A stretch of 64,000 bases of DNA. It comes from Noviherbaspirillum suwonense. Lineage in GTDB: Bacteria; Pseudomonadota; Gammaproteobacteria; Burkholderiales; Burkholderiaceae_D. Under the pieces are notes generated by a model that saw only the letters and a program-made list of their open reading frames with translations, had not been told where the DNA came from and searched no databases. The stretch spans positions 1-64,000 of the forward strand of contig NZ_FXUL01000021.1 of assembly GCF_900182955.1 (NCBI RefSeq), written 5' to 3'. Of this stretch, positions 35,963-45,491 are shown one piece after another. The position numbers and the translations under genes are program-made. Position 1 is the first letter of the stretch, and the number at the start of each line of letters is the position of its first letter.

Positions 35963-36970
35963 TTACTTCTTGCCGGGCTGGTAGATCTGGTCGAACACGC
36001 CGCCGTCGGCAAAATGCGTTTTCTGCGCCTTTGCCCAGTCGCCGGCGACGTCGGCCAGCGTGAACAGCTTCACCTTGGGAAACTGCGCCGCATATTTTGC
36101 GGCCGCCTTTTCGGTCGCCGGGCGGTAGTAATTTTTCGCGATGATTTCCTGCGCTTCGTCGGTGTACAGGTATTGCAGGTACGCCTCGGCCGCCTTGCGG
36201 GTGCCATGCTTGTCGACATTCTTGTCGACCACCGCGACCGGCGGTTCGGCCAGGATGCTGACCGTCGGCGCCACCACTTCGACCTTGTCCGGGCCGAGTT
36301 CCTTGATCGCGAGGATCGCCTCGTTTTCCCAGGCGATCAGCACGTCGCCGATGCCGCGCTCGACGAAGGTCGTCGTTGCGCCGCGCGCGCCGGAGTCCAG
36401 CACCGGCACGTTCTTGTACAGCTTGCCGAGGAATTCCTTTGCGCTCGCCTCGCTGCCGCCCGGCTGCTTCAGTGCGTAGCCCCAGGCCGCAAGGTGATTC
36501 CAGCGTGCGCCCCCGGACGTCTTGGGATTGGGCGTGATGACGGAAATGCCGGGCTTCACCAGGTCGTTCCAGTCCTTGATGCCCTTGGGATTGCCCTTCC
36601 TGACCAGGAACACGATGGTCGAGGTATAGGGCGCGGCGTTGTGCGGCAGCCGCTTCTGCCAGTCGGCCGCGAGTATCTTGCGCTCGGCGATGGCGTCGAT
36701 GTCATAGCCGAGGGCCAGCGTCACGATGTCGGCCTCCAGTCCGTCGATGACCGAGCGCGCCTGCTTGCCCGAGCCGCCATGCGACTGCTTGACCTTCACG
36801 TCGTCGCCGGTCTTGGCCTTCCACTGCTTCGCGAACGCGGCATTGACGTCCTGGTAGAGCTCGCGCGTCGGATCGTAGGACACGTTGAGCAGGCTGACTT
36901 CGGCTGCCTGCAGCGCCGGCGCGACCAGGGCGAGAACGAGGGCAAGGCCGGACAATTTCTTAAGCAACAT
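35963..36970 (-). CDS. sbp: Sulfate-binding periplasmic protein
   Basis: A 335-residue exported protein of the Sbp/CysP family: signal to about residue 22 (ALQA-AE), then [17 protein letters not shown], typical of sulfate/thiosulfate binding proteins. [17 protein letters not shown] carries the anion-binding loop. No permease or ATPase of the CysTWA type is adjacent, so it either uses a transporter elsewhere or has been recruited to the ssu operon as in Burkholderia-type clusters. It is the first gene of the operon. Confidence 0.93.
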   Translation of the reverse strand: MLLKKLSGLALVLALVAPALQAAEVSLLNVSYDPTRELYQDVNAAFAKQWKAKTGDDVKVKQSHGGSGKQARSVIDGLEADIVTLALGYDIDAIAERKILAADWQKRLPHNAAPYTSTIVFLVRKGNPKGIKDWNDLVKPGISVITPNPKTSGGARWNHLAAWGYALKQPGGSEASAKEFLGKLYKNVPVLDSGARGATTTFVERGIGDVLIAWENEAILAIKELGPDKVEVVAPTVSILAEPPVAVVDKNVDKHGTRKAAEAYLQYLYTDEAQEIIAKNYYRPATEKAAAKYAAQFPKVKLFTLADVAGDWAKAQKTHFADGGVFDQIYQPGKK

Positions 36971-37213
36971 GACAACCCTTCATGAATTCGTTTTCCGAAC
37001 CTGAAGGTTATCGAAGGGGCTCGCGATAGCGAACGAATTATTTCGTGCGGCCTTATGCGGTTTTCAACTAACAGGACCGCGCTGGGGAAAAAGGGTGCAT
37101 GAAGCGGCGGCTGCGGGAGAACGCGGGCCGCGCTTCCTCCGCGAGCGGCCGGTTGCGGGCATGCAAGTGGGAAGGCTGCCCGATTTCCCCGCTCCCGCGG
37201 CTTCGACGCCTGC
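36971..37213 (-). promoter_or_regulatory. Promoter region of the sbp-ssu operon
   Basis: The 243-bp gap upstream of sbp, including an AT-rich segment near gaacgaattatttcg (37030-37045). CysB or Cbl control is expected from the pathway but no consensus can be called by eye. Confidence 0.3.
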
Positions 37214-38398
37214 TTACTTGGCGTCGTCCACCAGTTTCCACTTGCCGCCGTCGATGCGGACCATCACCTGCCCGCGGGCATCGAGGCCGTTATGGTTGGC
37301 CGCGCTCATGTTGAAGACGCCTTCCGGGCTCACCACTTCCTTCATGCCTTCCAGCGCATCGCGCAGCGCCTGCCGGAATTCCAGCGTGCCGGGCTGGGCT
37401 TTCTTCAGCGCCACCGGCACCGTCGCCTGCAGCCAGTTGAGCGCGGTCCATGCGGTGGAGCCGAACTGGGAGCGGGTGTTCTCGCCGTATTTCCCTTCGT
37501 ACTGGGTCACGTAGTCCATTGCCGGCTTGCGGACCGGATTGCCGGCCGCAAGCTGCTCGGCCACCAGCACTGGCGCCACCGCCATGAACGAGCCCTCGAC
37601 ATCCTTGCCGCCAATGCGCAGGAAGTCCGCGTTCGCCACGCCGTGGGTCTGGTAGATCGCGCCCTTGTAGCCGCGCTTGGCCAGCTCGATATGCGGCGTC
37701 GCGCCTGGCGTGCCGAAACTGAAGATGTAGACCGCGTCCGGGTTGGCCGCCATCACCTTCAGCACCTGCGACGTCGCCGAGACATCCTGCGCGCCGATGC
37801 GCTCGGTGGCCGTGATCTTGATGCCGGCGGCCGGCGCCTGGGTGCTGAACGCCTTCAGGAAGCCTTCGCCATAGCTGGTGGTCACCGCGATCACCGCGGC
37901 ATTCTTCACCTTGTGCGCCTTCATGTGCTCGATGGCCTTCTCCACCGACAGCGACTCCGGCGCGGCCATCTTGAACGCCCACTTGCGCGGGCCTTCCTGC
38001 GGCTCGACGATCGCATTGCCGCCGCCCAGCGCAATGATGGGCGTGCCGTTGCGGCCGGCCACTTCCATCGCCGCGATCGATGGCGGCGTGATCGAAGGGC
38101 CGACGATCACGTCCACCTTTTCCTCGGTAATGAGTTTCGACGCCTGCTTGGACGCCTCGGTCGCATCGCTATTGTCATTGAGCATGACCAGCCTGACCTT
38201 CTGGCCGCCGATCTCGGTGGGCCAGACGCGGACCGTGTTTTCAGCCGGCTTGCCGAGCGACGCGGCCGCGCCGGTCAGCGACAGGATGACGCCGACGGTG
38301 ATGTCCGCATGCGCCGACCCTGCCAGCCCCATGCCCAGCAGCGAAACGGCGAGCGCAAGCTTGCGCCGCGGGCCGGTGTTTTCCTTGATCATGTTCAT
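37214..38398 (-). CDS. Branched-chain amino acid-type ABC binding protein
   Basis: A 394-residue exported protein of the Peripla_BP_6 (LivK) family: signal peptide ending near AHA-DI, then ITVGVILSLTGAAASLGKPA and INPDAVYIF-like later stretches. Such orphan binding proteins near aromatic-degradation genes often bind aromatic acids, not leucine. It lies 63 bp after the flavin monooxygenase in the same direction, probably in its operon. No permease or ATPase genes are next to it, so the transporter must be elsewhere. The ligand is inferred. Confidence 0.82.
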   Translation of the reverse strand: MNMIKENTGPRRKLALAVSLLGMGLAGSAHADITVGVILSLTGAAASLGKPAENTVRVWPTEIGGQKVRLVMLNDNSDATEASKQASKLITEEKVDVIVGPSITPPSIAAMEVAGRNGTPIIALGGGNAIVEPQEGPRKWAFKMAAPESLSVEKAIEHMKAHKVKNAAVIAVTTSYGEGFLKAFSTQAPAAGIKITATERIGAQDVSATSQVLKVMAANPDAVYIFSFGTPGATPHIELAKRGYKGAIYQTHGVANADFLRIGGKDVEGSFMAVAPVLVAEQLAAGNPVRKPAMDYVTQYEGKYGENTRSQFGSTAWTALNWLQATVPVALKKAQPGTLEFRQALRDALEGMKEVVSPEGVFNMSAANHNGLDARGQVMVRIDGGKWKLVDDAK

Positions 38399-38461
38399 TT
38401 CCTGTCTCCGTTGTCATTGTTGTTTAACGCTGTGTCCGGGCATCCGGGCCCGCCCCGTCGA

Positions 38462-39703
38462 TTAACGCTGCGCCTGCACCAGCGTGTCCTTGTCGAAGCC
38501 CGCCAGGCGCTTGTAGCGCAGCGAGATGGCTTCGAGTTCCGAGCGCGGCACCACGTCGGCGATGTCGGAAAAACCATCGGGCGCGCGCTGCTCGGCGAGC
38601 TGCATCACCTGCTCCGGCCCGTTCATCCGGTTGCGCAGCACGATGCCGGTGGTGCGCGGCAGCCGCTCCGCCTCGTATTCGCGCAGCGCGTAGAGCAGCC
38701 CGTCCTCGCCGCTCAGGCAGTCGGCCAGGTAGCGCGCGTCGAGGATCGCCTGCGCGCTGCCGTTCGAGCCGATCGGGTACATCGGGTGGGCGGCGTCGCC
38801 CATCAGCGTCACGCGCTCGAAGGTCCAGCGCGGCAGCGGGTCGCGGTCGACCAGCGGGAATTCATAGACCACCTCGGCGGCGTCGATCAGCGCCGGGATA
38901 TCGATCCAGCCCCATTTCCAGCTGTCGAAGGGCTTGCTGAAGACGGCCTTGTCGACCTTGCGGTTCCAGTCGGACTTCGGCGGTTCGCCGTCGGGCACCC
39001 GCAGTTCCGCGATCCAGTTGAGCAGGGAACGCCCCTGTTTGCGCAGCGGCTCGGAAATCGGATAGCAGACGAACTTCTGGTCCTGGTGTCCCGCCATGAA
39101 CATGCTGCGGCCGTCCATGAAGGGCTCGGCCTGCGTCACCGCGCGCCACAGCATGCGGCCCGAAAAGCGCGGCTGGTCGCCTTGCGGGTACATGAAGCGG
39201 CGCACCGCGGAGTGAATGCCGTCGGCGCCCACCAGCACGTCGGACTCGACCTGCACCTCGGCCTGGTCCGCCTGCCGCACGAACGTGGACAGCACCGTGT
39301 CCGCCACCTGCTCGAAGGACCGGAACGCGTGGCCGCAATGGATGCGGTCCGCGCCCAGCCGCTCCTGCACGGCCTGCAGCAGCGACATCTGCAATTCGCC
39401 GCGATGGATCGAGTACTGCGGCGTGTCGTAGCCGGCGGCCCGGCCGCGCGGCTCGCGCCAGATTTCCTGGCCGAACTTGTTGAAATACGCAAGCGTCGAC
39501 GTTTCCACGCCCTGCGCGGCCAGCACGCTTTCCAGTCCCAGACGGCATAGCTGCTGGCTTGCATGCGGCAGCAGGTTGATGCCCACGCCCAGCGGCCTGA
39601 TCTCGCCGACCGCTTCGTAGACGTGCACATCGATCCCGCGCTCGTGCAGCATCAGCGCCAGCGTCAGTCCGCCGATGCCGCCGCCGGCGATTGCTACTTT
39701 CAT
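38462..39703 (-). CDS. FAD-dependent aromatic monooxygenase (group A)
   Basis: A 413-residue flavoprotein of the PHBH/salicylate hydroxylase type. The FAD site is AGGGIGG (6-12), the DG motif is VGADGIHSAVR (about 157-167), and the GD motif is LMGDAAHPMYPIGSNG (about 294-309). It would insert one oxygen atom from O2 into an aromatic ring with NAD(P)H. The substrate is unknown; 3-hydroxybenzoate- and salicylate-type enzymes are the nearest groups. It is divergent from a MarR gene, and a palindrome lies 55 bp upstream. Confidence 0.85.
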   Translation of the reverse strand: MKVAIAGGGIGGLTLALMLHERGIDVHVYEAVGEIRPLGVGINLLPHASQQLCRLGLESVLAAQGVETSTLAYFNKFGQEIWREPRGRAAGYDTPQYSIHRGELQMSLLQAVQERLGADRIHCGHAFRSFEQVADTVLSTFVRQADQAEVQVESDVLVGADGIHSAVRRFMYPQGDQPRFSGRMLWRAVTQAEPFMDGRSMFMAGHQDQKFVCYPISEPLRKQGRSLLNWIAELRVPDGEPPKSDWNRKVDKAVFSKPFDSWKWGWIDIPALIDAAEVVYEFPLVDRDPLPRWTFERVTLMGDAAHPMYPIGSNGSAQAILDARYLADCLSGEDGLLYALREYEAERLPRTTGIVLRNRMNGPEQVMQLAEQRAPDGFSDIADVVPRSELEAISLRYKRLAGFDKDTLVQAQR

Positions 39704-39757
39704 GTCTTCCTCCAGGAACTCCGGGACAGCGCGCCGGGCGCCGTCGCCAGTTTGTAT

Positions 39758-39774
39758 TGTTACACTGTATAACA
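39758..39774. promoter_or_regulatory. MarR-type palindrome in the divergent promoter
   Basis: tgtta (39758-39762) and taaca (39770-39774) flank cactgta in an AT-rich stretch, between the monooxygenase start (39703) and the marR start (39891). The size and position fit a MarR dimer site; the assignment is inference. Confidence 0.45.
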
Positions 39775-39890
39775 GTTATTTTAGAGAACACAAGCGCTGT
39801 TTTACGCACGCCAAACGGGCGGCGCCGCGCCGGCGTTTCCGGAAAATCAGCGGTTACAATGCGGCACAGCCCCTCTCCCAGAGCCTTTCC

Positions 39891-40442
39891 GTGAAACCTG
39901 CCGACACGTCCATTCCGAAAAAAAACACGCCGGGAAAACGGCACAGGACCGGCGAGGCCAGGCGCGTGCAGGGCGAGGCGGGCGCGCCCTCATTCAATGC
40001 GCGGATCGAGGGGATCGATTACGACGTGCTGGAAGAGCTGACCGGCTACGCGGTCCGGCGCGCCCAGCTCTCGATCTACGACGATTTCGCCGCCACGCTC
40101 GGCGTCGAAGGCATCACGCCGCAGCGTTTTTCCTCGCTGGTCATCATCGGCAGCAATCCCGGCATATCGCAGACGCGGCTTGCCGAGGTGATGGGCATCG
40201 CCCGCTCGGGCGTCGTGTCCATCATCGACAATTTCGAGCAGGCCGGCCTGGTGGAGCGCCAGGACTCGGGCGACCGCCGGTCGTACATGCTGCGCCTGAC
40301 GCCGGACGGCCAGCGGCAGCTGAAGAAATACAAGACCGCCGTCAGGGAGCATGACGACCGCGTCGCCCAGCAGCTGAGCGCCGACGAGCGGCAGCAGCTG
40401 CGCAACCTGCTCGGCAAGCTGTGCATCGGCCCGAAGGCCTAG
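39891..40442 (+). CDS. MarR-family transcriptional regulator
   Basis: A 183-residue winged-helix protein. The N-terminal 35 residues are basic and disordered (KKNTPGKRHRTGEARR). The wHTH is at about 75-145 with QTRLAEVMGIARSGVVSIID as recognition region and the wing in DSGDRRSYMLRLT. Its start is GTG at 39891; the longer in-frame frame upstream is not supported. It is divergent from the monooxygenase and probably represses it until an aromatic ligand is present. It is convergent with the DUF3237 gene 18 bp downstream. Confidence 0.85.
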   Translation: MKPADTSIPKKNTPGKRHRTGEARRVQGEAGAPSFNARIEGIDYDVLEELTGYAVRRAQLSIYDDFAATLGVEGITPQRFSSLVIIGSNPGISQTRLAEVMGIARSGVVSIIDNFEQAGLVERQDSGDRRSYMLRLTPDGQRQLKKYKTAVREHDDRVAQQLSADERQQLRNLLGKLCIGPKA

Positions 40443-40460
40443 CGAAGGCCCTGGCGCCGG

Positions 40461-40955
40461 TCAGCCTACCAGGAAGACTTCCAGCACCGCCGCATCCGGG
40501 CGACGCATCGCCTTGCCGATCGCCAGCACCGAGTTCAGGCTTTGCCATTTCGGCGCGCTGGTCTGGAAACGCAGCGTCGTCCTGAAATAGTAGTCGTCCG
40601 CCGAAACCGCTTCGCCCCTGCCCAGCCGCGCCATCACGTCGGCCGGTCCATGACGGTAGCCGCGGCTCTCGACCTCGATCAGGTCGCCTTCGCTGGTGCG
40701 GATCACGTATTGCGCGCTGATGTCCAGCGTGCCGTCCCGCCGCTGGATCTGCCAGTCGACGCCGCCTGCAAGCACTTCGCCCGACAGCGTCTCGCCTTCC
40801 ACCTCGCCGCCGACGATGGGCACGTAGCGCCGTTCGCCGTAAGGCCCTTCGCCCAGCGTCACCAGCGCCGACACGCGGGCGGTGATGCGGCACAGATGGC
40901 GCAGCGCCGGCGCCTGCGCCGCGCTGCCCGGGGGAATGTTCGATACGGTGTCCAT
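40461..40955 (-). CDS. DUF3237-family protein
   Basis: A 164-residue protein of the DUF3237 (UPF0311) family. Typical motifs are GEGPYGERRYVPIVGGEVEG (about 44-63), GGVDWQIQRRDGTLDISAQY and IEVESRGYRHGP. The family is a small beta-barrel of unknown function that often sits in aromatic or xenobiotic gene sets. No signal peptide or catalytic motif is seen. The start at 40955 keeps the domain; upstream frame residues lack support. It is convergent with marR. Confidence 0.82.
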   Translation of the reverse strand: MDTVSNIPPGSAAQAPALRHLCRITARVSALVTLGEGPYGERRYVPIVGGEVEGETLSGEVLAGGVDWQIQRRDGTLDISAQYVIRTSEGDLIEVESRGYRHGPADVMARLGRGEAVSADDYYFRTTLRFQTSAPKWQSLNSVLAIGKAMRRPDAAVLEVFLVG

Positions 40956-41069
40956 GCCTGCGTCTCCTGTGGTCGGTAAAGATTGACGCCTGCATCCGTC
41001 AAGGCGAAAACCCCATTCTGCAAAATAGTTCCGGGCCATGGCAAGAGCGCAAGGCGATTGCCGGCCAGG

Positions 41070-43439
41070 CTACAGGTCGAACTTCAGTTCCGCCACGTAG
41101 GTACGCTGCGGATACGGGTGGAAGTTCCAGTACTTGTCATTGTTCAGGTTGTCGACGCCGAATGCCGCCGTCCACTGTTTGGCCACCTGGTAGCGCAGCC
41201 GCAGGTCGGTCGTGAAATAGCGGCTCGAGCCCATGTAGGCGTAGCCGTTCGTATCGGCATTGTTGAGCGTCGAGTACTGGGTGCCGCTGTAGCGGGCGCC
41301 CAGCGTACCCGTCAGCGCCGGCGTGAAGCGGTAACTGGCCAGCGCGGTGGCCCGCCAGAACGGCACCCGCGGCTGCACCTTGCCCAGCGTGTCGCCCGGC
41401 GTCGCGACGAAGCCGCTGTTCTCCCTGATGCGCGAATCGGCGTACGTGATGCTGCCCGACAGGTCCAGCCCCCTGGCGATGACATCCGTGCCGCTGAACG
41501 CCAGCTCGACGCCATGGGTGCGGATGCGCCCGACGTTCTGCACGCGGCTGATGTTGGCATTGGCCGCCGTATCGAAGGTCGTCTGCGAATACAGCGAGTC
41601 CTTCACGTTTTCCGAAAAAAGGGTGACGCGCAGCAGCGCATTGCCCAGGTCCTTTTCGGCGCTGAGTTCGGTGGTCCAGGATTTCTCCGGCGCCAGGTTG
41701 GGGTCGTTGACGAAGCGGGAATTGATGGTGGAGGTCGCGCCGTACAGCTCCGCCACCGTCGGCATGCGCACCGCCCGGCCGGCCGAGGCCTTGAACACCG
41801 TGTCCGCGCTCCACTGGTAGGACAGCGCGGCCTTCGGCGAGATGAAGTTTTCGTCCCGCGCCGCATAGGCGGTATTGGCCGCGCTGCCCGCCGAGAAACG
41901 GGTGAAGCCGCGGTCCGCGGTCCAGTTCTCCAGCCGCGCGCCCAGCACCGCGCGCCAGTTCGGCGCGAAGTCCCAGCGGTCCTGCGCATACAGGCTGCGC
42001 AGCTGCGTGCGGCCGCCCACGTCGTTGGCCGGCGTGCCGGCATCGTCGTCGCGCCAGTCGCCGGCCAGGTTGGTGCGGAGTATGCGCAGCTTGTAGGTAT
42101 CCTGCTGGTAGCCGACGTCGACGACATGCTCGCCTCTCACGCCCTGCGGCCGCCATATGCCTTTCAGGGACAGCGTGCTCCAGCCGGTGCCGTCCTGGTC
42201 CTGCAGCGTGCCGGCGCCGCCGGACAGCGCCGCCGGCAGGGCCACGCCGGACGTGCGCAGCTGGTCGCGGTCGTAGCGGTACAGGCTGGCCGCGGCTTCC
42301 CAGTCCCAGACGCCCTGCGTGTTCGACTTCAGCGACAGCCCGTGCATCACGTGCTGCAGCGACTCGTTGCTGACGGCGAAGTCGGACGCGCCCAGCGTGT
42401 AGCCCCGGCCGCCGATGCTGACCGGCCCGCTGTAGACCTGCGCGCCCGACGCGTCGCGCAGGTAACTGTCGGCGCGCCCGGTGGAAGTGTTCTGCCAGTA
42501 GCCCAGCGTATAGCTGGCCCGCAGCGTCGGCGAGAGATCGTAGGCCAGCTTGGCCTTCGCATGGTCCTGCACCGTGTGGTACTGGGTGGCGGTGCCGAGG
42601 ATCAGCCACGGCGCGCCGTTGCGGTCGAACTCGGGCACGGCGCCGGTCACGGCACGCGCGTTTGCCGCCGGCGCCGCGGTGCCGGGGGTGCGGGTGGCGA
42701 AGGTCAGCGGCTGGCCGACGCTGTCGGTGCGGTTGACATTGAAGAACCAGGACCAGTCGCCGTTCCTGCTGCCCAGCGACGCGCTGGCCTGGTGGCCGCT
42801 GAACGTGGAATGGGTGTTGTACAGGTCGAATGGCTGGGTGAAGTAGCTGGCCTTTGCATGCGCCTCGAATTGCCGCGGCATGCGGGTGACGAAGTCCACC
42901 ACCGCGCCCACCGAGTTGCCCGGATAGGCGGCCGAGAACGGCCCGTACATCACGTCGACCCGCTCGATTTCCTCCGGCGTGACCAGTCCCCAGCGCGGCG
43001 CATAGGTCGCGCCGTTGCCCAGGTAATTCGACAGCAGGATGCCGTCGGCGTAGACGGCCGATCGCGCGCTGTTGCCGGTGCCGGACGCGCGGCTCGACAG
43101 CACCGCGTGGTTGTAGTCGCCGACGTAGCGCTTGCGCACCAGCAGGCTGGGAAAGTATTTCAGCGCATCTTCACTGTCGGTCGCATTGACGGTCTGCTCG
43201 ACCTGCTGGCCGGTGACGCCTTCCATCGTGGTGGGTATCTGCGACGGCAGCGAGGTCGGCTGGCCGCTGGTCACCGTCACCGTGCCAAGTTCACGGACAG
43301 GGGAATCGGCGGCTTGCTGCGCGAACGCGCCGGCGGACAATGCGGCCAGCAGGGACGCGGCGATGGGTTTGCAATACGGGATGGATTGCGTTCTGACATG
43401 CGGGTTGGACGGCGCTTTCATCGGTGCTCCGAAATTCAT
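41070..43439 (-). CDS. TonB-dependent outer-membrane receptor
   Basis: A 789-residue receptor with signal peptide (about 24-42, cleavage near AFA-QQ). A TonB-box-like ELGTVTVTSG is at about 52-61. The plug (about 65-190) includes DSEDALKYFPSLLVRKRYVG and SAVYADGILLSNYLG, and the beta-barrel fills the rest with the C-terminal strand YVAELKFDL. It takes up a metal complex or siderophore-like ligand using TonB energy. It follows the DUF2946 gene in the same direction, 66 bp apart; DUF2946 genes often pair with copper-linked receptors, so copper is a possible ligand. This is inference. Confidence 0.85.
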   Translation of the reverse strand: MNFGAPMKAPSNPHVRTQSIPYCKPIAASLLAALSAGAFAQQAADSPVRELGTVTVTSGQPTSLPSQIPTTMEGVTGQQVEQTVNATDSEDALKYFPSLLVRKRYVGDYNHAVLSSRASGTGNSARSAVYADGILLSNYLGNGATYAPRWGLVTPEEIERVDVMYGPFSAAYPGNSVGAVVDFVTRMPRQFEAHAKASYFTQPFDLYNTHSTFSGHQASASLGSRNGDWSWFFNVNRTDSVGQPLTFATRTPGTAAPAANARAVTGAVPEFDRNGAPWLILGTATQYHTVQDHAKAKLAYDLSPTLRASYTLGYWQNTSTGRADSYLRDASGAQVYSGPVSIGGRGYTLGASDFAVSNESLQHVMHGLSLKSNTQGVWDWEAAASLYRYDRDQLRTSGVALPAALSGGAGTLQDQDGTGWSTLSLKGIWRPQGVRGEHVVDVGYQQDTYKLRILRTNLAGDWRDDDAGTPANDVGGRTQLRSLYAQDRWDFAPNWRAVLGARLENWTADRGFTRFSAGSAANTAYAARDENFISPKAALSYQWSADTVFKASAGRAVRMPTVAELYGATSTINSRFVNDPNLAPEKSWTTELSAEKDLGNALLRVTLFSENVKDSLYSQTTFDTAANANISRVQNVGRIRTHGVELAFSGTDVIARGLDLSGSITYADSRIRENSGFVATPGDTLGKVQPRVPFWRATALASYRFTPALTGTLGARYSGTQYSTLNNADTNGYAYMGSSRYFTTDLRLRYQVAKQWTAAFGVDNLNNDKYWNFHPYPQRTYVAELKFDL

Positions 43440-43505
43440 GATCGATTGATGAGGGCTGCGACACGATGCGCGATGCGGCGTCGTGGCGGCAGCTTCTTGC
43501 AGGGA

Positions 43506-43907
43506 TCAGGAAAACCGGGGCGGCGCGCGTGACTGGGCGTCGGTCCATATCGGCAGCGGACTCGGCGACCGGTAGAACAGCAGGGGCCGGATGCGGGCGC
43601 CGGAATCGACGGCGAAGACCAGCGCTGCCGCCGGCGGCAGCGCGAACGACGCGGCATGGGTGCTGCAGAACGGGCAATGGGCCGCCTCCGCCAGCGTGTC
43701 GCGCGACGCCGGCGTACCGGCCTTCTTCACCGCGGCATCCGCCTTGACCAGCTTGACGCCGGCGACCGAGCAGATCTCCATCCACGCAATGTCCGAACCG
43801 CGTGCCAGCGCCAGAGCATGGGACACCGATGGCGCGAGCGCGGACATCAGTATCGCCAGGCACGCGGCCCAGGCCGCGAAGCGGCGCGTGAAAAGGTTCA
43901 TCTGCAT
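43506..43907 (-). CDS. DUF2946-family small exported/membrane protein
   Basis: A 133-residue protein with an N-terminal hydrophobic helix (about 8-28), then a stretch with ARGSDIAWMEICSVAG and the diagnostic EAAHCPFCSTHAASFALPP. The HCPFC(x)2H motif could bind copper or another metal. The DUF2946 family is of unknown function and is often near copper receptors. It is followed by the TonB-dependent receptor on the same strand. The start at 43907 or 43901 cannot be decided. Confidence 0.75.
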   Translation of the reverse strand: MQMNLFTRRFAAWAACLAILMSALAPSVSHALALARGSDIAWMEICSVAGVKLVKADAAVKKAGTPASRDTLAEAAHCPFCSTHAASFALPPAAALVFAVDSGARIRPLLFYRSPSPLPIWTDAQSRAPPRFS

Positions 43908-44039
43908 GGAAAAAATTATATCAGCCCGGATTGCGCCCGATGGCGACTTTGTCAGTCGACAATGGCGCGGCATATCCGGAGCGATCCGCCGCCCTTAATC
44001 AAACTACAATAAAGTCCGATCAACAAGGGCAAGGGCGTT

Positions 44040-45491
44040 ATGGACGAAGCGGCTGCACGCGACGTATTGCTGGTGAAGGCGATCGAAACCGCCGACCAGG
44101 CGCGCGACGTGCTGAGCGAGGACGACAGGCGCCACGCCAGCCGCAGCGCGCGCGAACTCGCCCAGTGGGATGCGACCGACAGGAAGCAGCCGCTGACGCC
44201 GGCGCTGTTCCTGCACCGGCGCGCTGCGCAGGTTCTCGCCAGGCTGGCCGAGCGCAAGCCGGCGACCGCCGCCTTTTTCAGGCCGCGGCCCTGGGGCAGG
44301 CTGGCGGCGATCGTGCTGCCGTTCGCGGCGCTGCTGTGCGGCGTGATGGTCGACCGCATCGGCGACCCGCACCGGGTGGACCTGCTGTCGGCGCCGCTGC
44401 TGCTGATGCTGCTCTGGAACCTCGTCGTCTACCTCGGCCTGCTGCTGTGGCCGGTGCTGCGGGCGGCTCGGCCCGGAGCGACCCGGCCGCGCCTTCCCGG
44501 CTGGCCCGCGCTGGCGATGCCGTTTCCATTGCGCCGGCCGCCGCCCTGGCTGGCCGCGGCGCTCGCGCAGTTCGGCGCCGAATGGCTGCGGCTGTCCGCG
44601 CCGCTGCAGGCGGCGCGGATGAAGCGTTCGCTGCACCTGGCCGCCGCGATGCTGGCGCTGGGCGCGGCCGCCTCGCTTTACCTGCGCGGCATCCTGGCGC
44701 AATACCAGGTCGGATGGGAAAGCACCTTCCTCGATGCGTCGCAGGTATATCGGCTGCTGTCGTTCATTTTCGAGCCGGCCATGGCGCTGCTGCGCCTGCC
44801 CGGCTTCACGCTCGACCAGGTCCGCGCGCTGCAATACCCGCAAGCGGCGCCGGGCAGCTCTGGCGCGTTGTGGGTCCACCTGTATGCGGCGACCCTGCTG
44901 CTGCTGGTGATCCTGCCGCGGCTGGCGCTGGCGGCGCTGGCCTGGCGCCGCGAGAGGCGGCTCGCCGCCGCCTTTCCGCTGGACCTCGGACAGCCGTATT
45001 TCGCGCGGCTTTGCGCCGGCCTCACGCCGGATGCGCCCGCCTGCCTGTGGGTGCGCCCGTACAGCTACCGGGTCGGCGACAGCCTGCGCGGCAGCCTGGC
45101 CGAGGTCGCGCACGGGCTGCTGGGCGAACAGGCCGGCCTGGTGCTGGACGCATCCACCGCCTATGGCGCGCCGCCCGCGGCCGTTGCGCCGCCGGCAGGG
45201 GCGCTGTGCGCGGCGCTGTTCCCGCTCAGCGCCACGCCGGAGCCGGAGAATCACGGCGACTTCCTCGACCAGCTCAAGCGCGCCGGCACGGTCGTCGCGC
45301 TGGTAGACGAGTCCGGCTACCTCGAACGCCTCGGTCCGCAGGGCGCCGGCCGCGCGGCGGAGCGCGCCGAGCTGTGGCGCCAGTTCTGCGCGCTGCGCCA
45401 GGTGCCGATGGCGGTCGTCAACCTCGCCGACCCGGCGCGCCGCCGGGATGACATCGAGCGCCTGCTGGCGCCGGGAATGAACGCCACATGA
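44040..45491 (+). CDS. DUF2868-family membrane protein
   Basis: A 483-residue inner-membrane protein. The N-terminal 80 residues are soluble (MDEAAARDVLLVKAIETADQ), followed by several membrane segments (about 95-145, 195-225, 275-300). The C-terminal half is soluble and Ala-rich. It matches the DUF2868 family, which nearly always precedes a DUF3482 GTPase, as here. It overlaps that gene by 4 bp (ATGA), which implies a functional unit. The role is unknown. Confidence 0.85.
   Translation: MDEAAARDVLLVKAIETADQARDVLSEDDRRHASRSARELAQWDATDRKQPLTPALFLHRRAAQVLARLAERKPATAAFFRPRPWGRLAAIVLPFAALLCGVMVDRIGDPHRVDLLSAPLLLMLLWNLVVYLGLLLWPVLRAARPGATRPRLPGWPALAMPFPLRRPPPWLAAALAQFGAEWLRLSAPLQAARMKRSLHLAAAMLALGAAASLYLRGILAQYQVGWESTFLDASQVYRLLSFIFEPAMALLRLPGFTLDQVRALQYPQAAPGSSGALWVHLYAATLLLLVILPRLALAALAWRRERRLAAAFPLDLGQPYFARLCAGLTPDAPACLWVRPYSYRVGDSLRGSLAEVAHGLLGEQAGLVLDASTAYGAPPAAVAPPAGALCAALFPLSATPEPENHGDFLDQLKRAGTVVALVDESGYLERLGPQGAGRAAERAELWRQFCALRQVPMAVVNLADPARRRDDIERLLAPGMNAT

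Noticed and set aside
40983-43532. An 849-codon plus-strand open frame over the TonB receptor
   Set aside because: The minus-strand receptor has signal peptide, plug and barrel; the other frame is a GC-rich shadow.
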